Source: Acidobacteriota bacterium
GTDB taxonomy: Bacteria; Acidobacteriota; Terriglobia; Terriglobales; SCQP01
Direction: 5' to 3'
Length of the DNA stretch: 6,315 nt
Assembly (NCBI GenBank): GCA_021818645.1
Contig: JAKATS010000389.1
Coordinates: 1-6,315, forward strand
Each line of letters opens with the position of its first letter. Positions within the stretch are counted from its first letter, which is position 1. The position numbers and the translations under genes are program-made. Under the pieces are notes generated by a model, which searched no databases, had not been told where the DNA came from, and saw only the letters and a program-made list of their open reading frames with translations. Positions 5,284 to 6,315 of the stretch are shown in pieces.

Positions 5284-6315
5284 CTATGCGATGCGAACGG
5301 CTTCGCTTTCATCGTCGCGCCAGCGCGTAGCGGAAAAACACAACCGCGCCAGCAGCGGCCGCGCCAATAGCTGGAGCATCGCATTTTGCAGCCCTGCCGG
5401 CAGTGCGATTAATGGCCTCAGGCCTATGGCCGCGCGAAATGCCGCCATACCCGAGCGACGCCACTCGCGCTGGTAAAGCCGGGCCGCATGCGCGGGCCAT
5501 GCGCGTGGATTGAGGGCGTGGGCCTGGGCCAACAACTCACCGGCACGAGCGCCGCCGCACAACGCGCGGGCAATGCCATCGCCGGTAAATGGATCGAGAA
5601 ACCCCGCGGCATCGCCTGCCAGAAGATGCTCCGCCTGACGCGCGGAACCGGAACCCAAGCGTATCGGCGCGGTTGCCACCGTGGGGGTCACCTGGCGCGC
5701 GCCCGCCAGCCGCGCCCGCAATTCAGGATTGGCGGCGATCTCGATCAGCCACGCACCCATGGAATGAAGGCTCGCGGAAGCGGCCCCGCGCAGCCTGTCC
5801 CGCCGAATCAGGCAGCAAACATTTACCCGGCCATTTTCGACCGGCGCCAAACCGCAGTATCCCCCGGGGAGACAATATAGTTCCACCGACGTCCGCTCCT
5901 TCTGCGGGATTGCGGGCAAATCGAATCGCGCCTTTACGCCTGCCCAATTCCCAGGGTGATGCATTTGATCCGCCGGACTGGAAAGGCCCGTAATCCGCCA
6001 CCAGCGCCCACAGGCCACGACCAGAGCGCGGGCAGAAACAGTGCGCACCGGCCCCTGGCGCACGCTTTCCATTTCAACTGCATATCCCGCAGCCGCAGCC
6101 CGCACCGAAAGCACACGCGTTTCGGCCGCTCCCTCCGCGCCGGCGGATCGCGCCGCCTGCCAGAGCGCGGCATCCAAACGCGGCCGGCTGATTCCCAGCC
6201 CCGGCCGGGGCAAAGGAACCTGCCGAGCCGTTCCGCGTTGCGGCACCAGACGAAGAAAGTTGATTCGAGACGCCGCCGCCAGCACCTCGGGCGCCTGAGA
6301 AGCCAGCATGCGCTC
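5284..6315 (-). CDS. FAD-dependent oxidoreductase (geranylgeranyl reductase/PHBH-like family), N-terminus off right edge
   Basis: The frame stays open to the right edge, with codons Glu-Arg before the first internal ATG at 6309, so the true start lies outside the window and that ATG is unlikely to be it. The visible 343 residues lack the N-terminal GxGxxG dinucleotide-binding motif, which normally occupies the first 15-20 residues, so roughly 40-50 residues are probably missing. Numbered from the 6309 Met, present are GLGISRPRLDAALWQAARSAGA (about 37-58), typical of this group, LVVACGR (96-102), LPGGYCGLAPVENGRVNV (about 147-164), and the second FAD motif GDAAGFLDPFTGDGIA (232-247), which is intact. 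Such enzymes reduce isoprenoid double bonds or oxidise aromatic or polyketide products; the substrate cannot be told here. It converges on the channel-like gene with a 43-bp gap. The stop is TAG at 5284-5286. Confidence 0.9.
   Translation of the reverse strand, partial: ERMLASQAPEVLAAASRINFLRLVPQRGTARQVPLPRPGLGISRPRLDAALWQAARSAGAEGAAETRVLSVRAAAAGYAVEMESVRQGPVRTVSARALVVACGRWWRITGLSSPADQMHHPGNWAGVKARFDLPAIPQKERTSVELYCLPGGYCGLAPVENGRVNVCCLIRRDRLRGAASASLHSMGAWLIEIAANPELRARLAGARQVTPTVATAPIRLGSGSARQAEHLLAGDAAGFLDPFTGDGIARALCGGARAGELLAQAHALNPRAWPAHAARLYQREWRRSGMAAFRAAIGLRPLIALPAGLQNAMLQLLARPLLARLCFSATRWRDDESEAVRIA

Overview
This GC-rich window is densely coding, with one short AT-rich gap. It looks like a chromosomal piece of an acidobacterium. 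That is inferred from the gene mix: a BadF/BadG sugar kinase with a sodium:solute symporter, a secreted TPR protein with an unfamiliar C-terminal domain, a three-TM 'ion channel 2'-like protein, and a geranylgeranyl-reductase-type flavoprotein. No marker gene settles the phylum. I see no rRNA, tRNA, CRISPR array, transposase or phage gene.

Layout. (1) 1-1442, minus: most of a sodium:solute symporter (SSS family), open at the left edge, so it has no stop codon in the window. (2) 1471-2427, minus: a BadF/BadG/BcrA/BcrD-family amino-sugar kinase, 28 bp upstream of the symporter and probably in one transcript with it. (3) 2428-2699: a divergent intergenic region holding an AT-rich inverted repeat and a foldable GC-rich leader. 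(4) 2700-3974, plus: a secreted TPR protein with a strong Shine-Dalgarno sequence, followed by a clear intrinsic terminator near 4000-4032. (5) 4062-5240, plus: a membrane protein with a potassium-channel-like pore region and a large cytoplasmic C-terminal part. (6) 5284-6315, minus: an FAD-dependent oxidoreductase, convergent with (5) and lacking its N-terminus at the right edge.

How the genes may work together. The kinase and symporter form a plausible uptake-and-phosphorylation pair for an amino sugar. The pairing resembles the MurK/MurT peptidoglycan-sugar salvage arrangement known in Tannerella forsythia, but substrate specificity cannot be read from this sequence. The other three genes appear to be separate transcription units with no visible functional link.

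The points most worth a second look are the 2484-2584 region, where one short segment can pair with either of two partners; the altered selectivity-filter region of the channel-like protein; and the C-terminal domain of the TPR protein. I found no convincing new multi-gene system.
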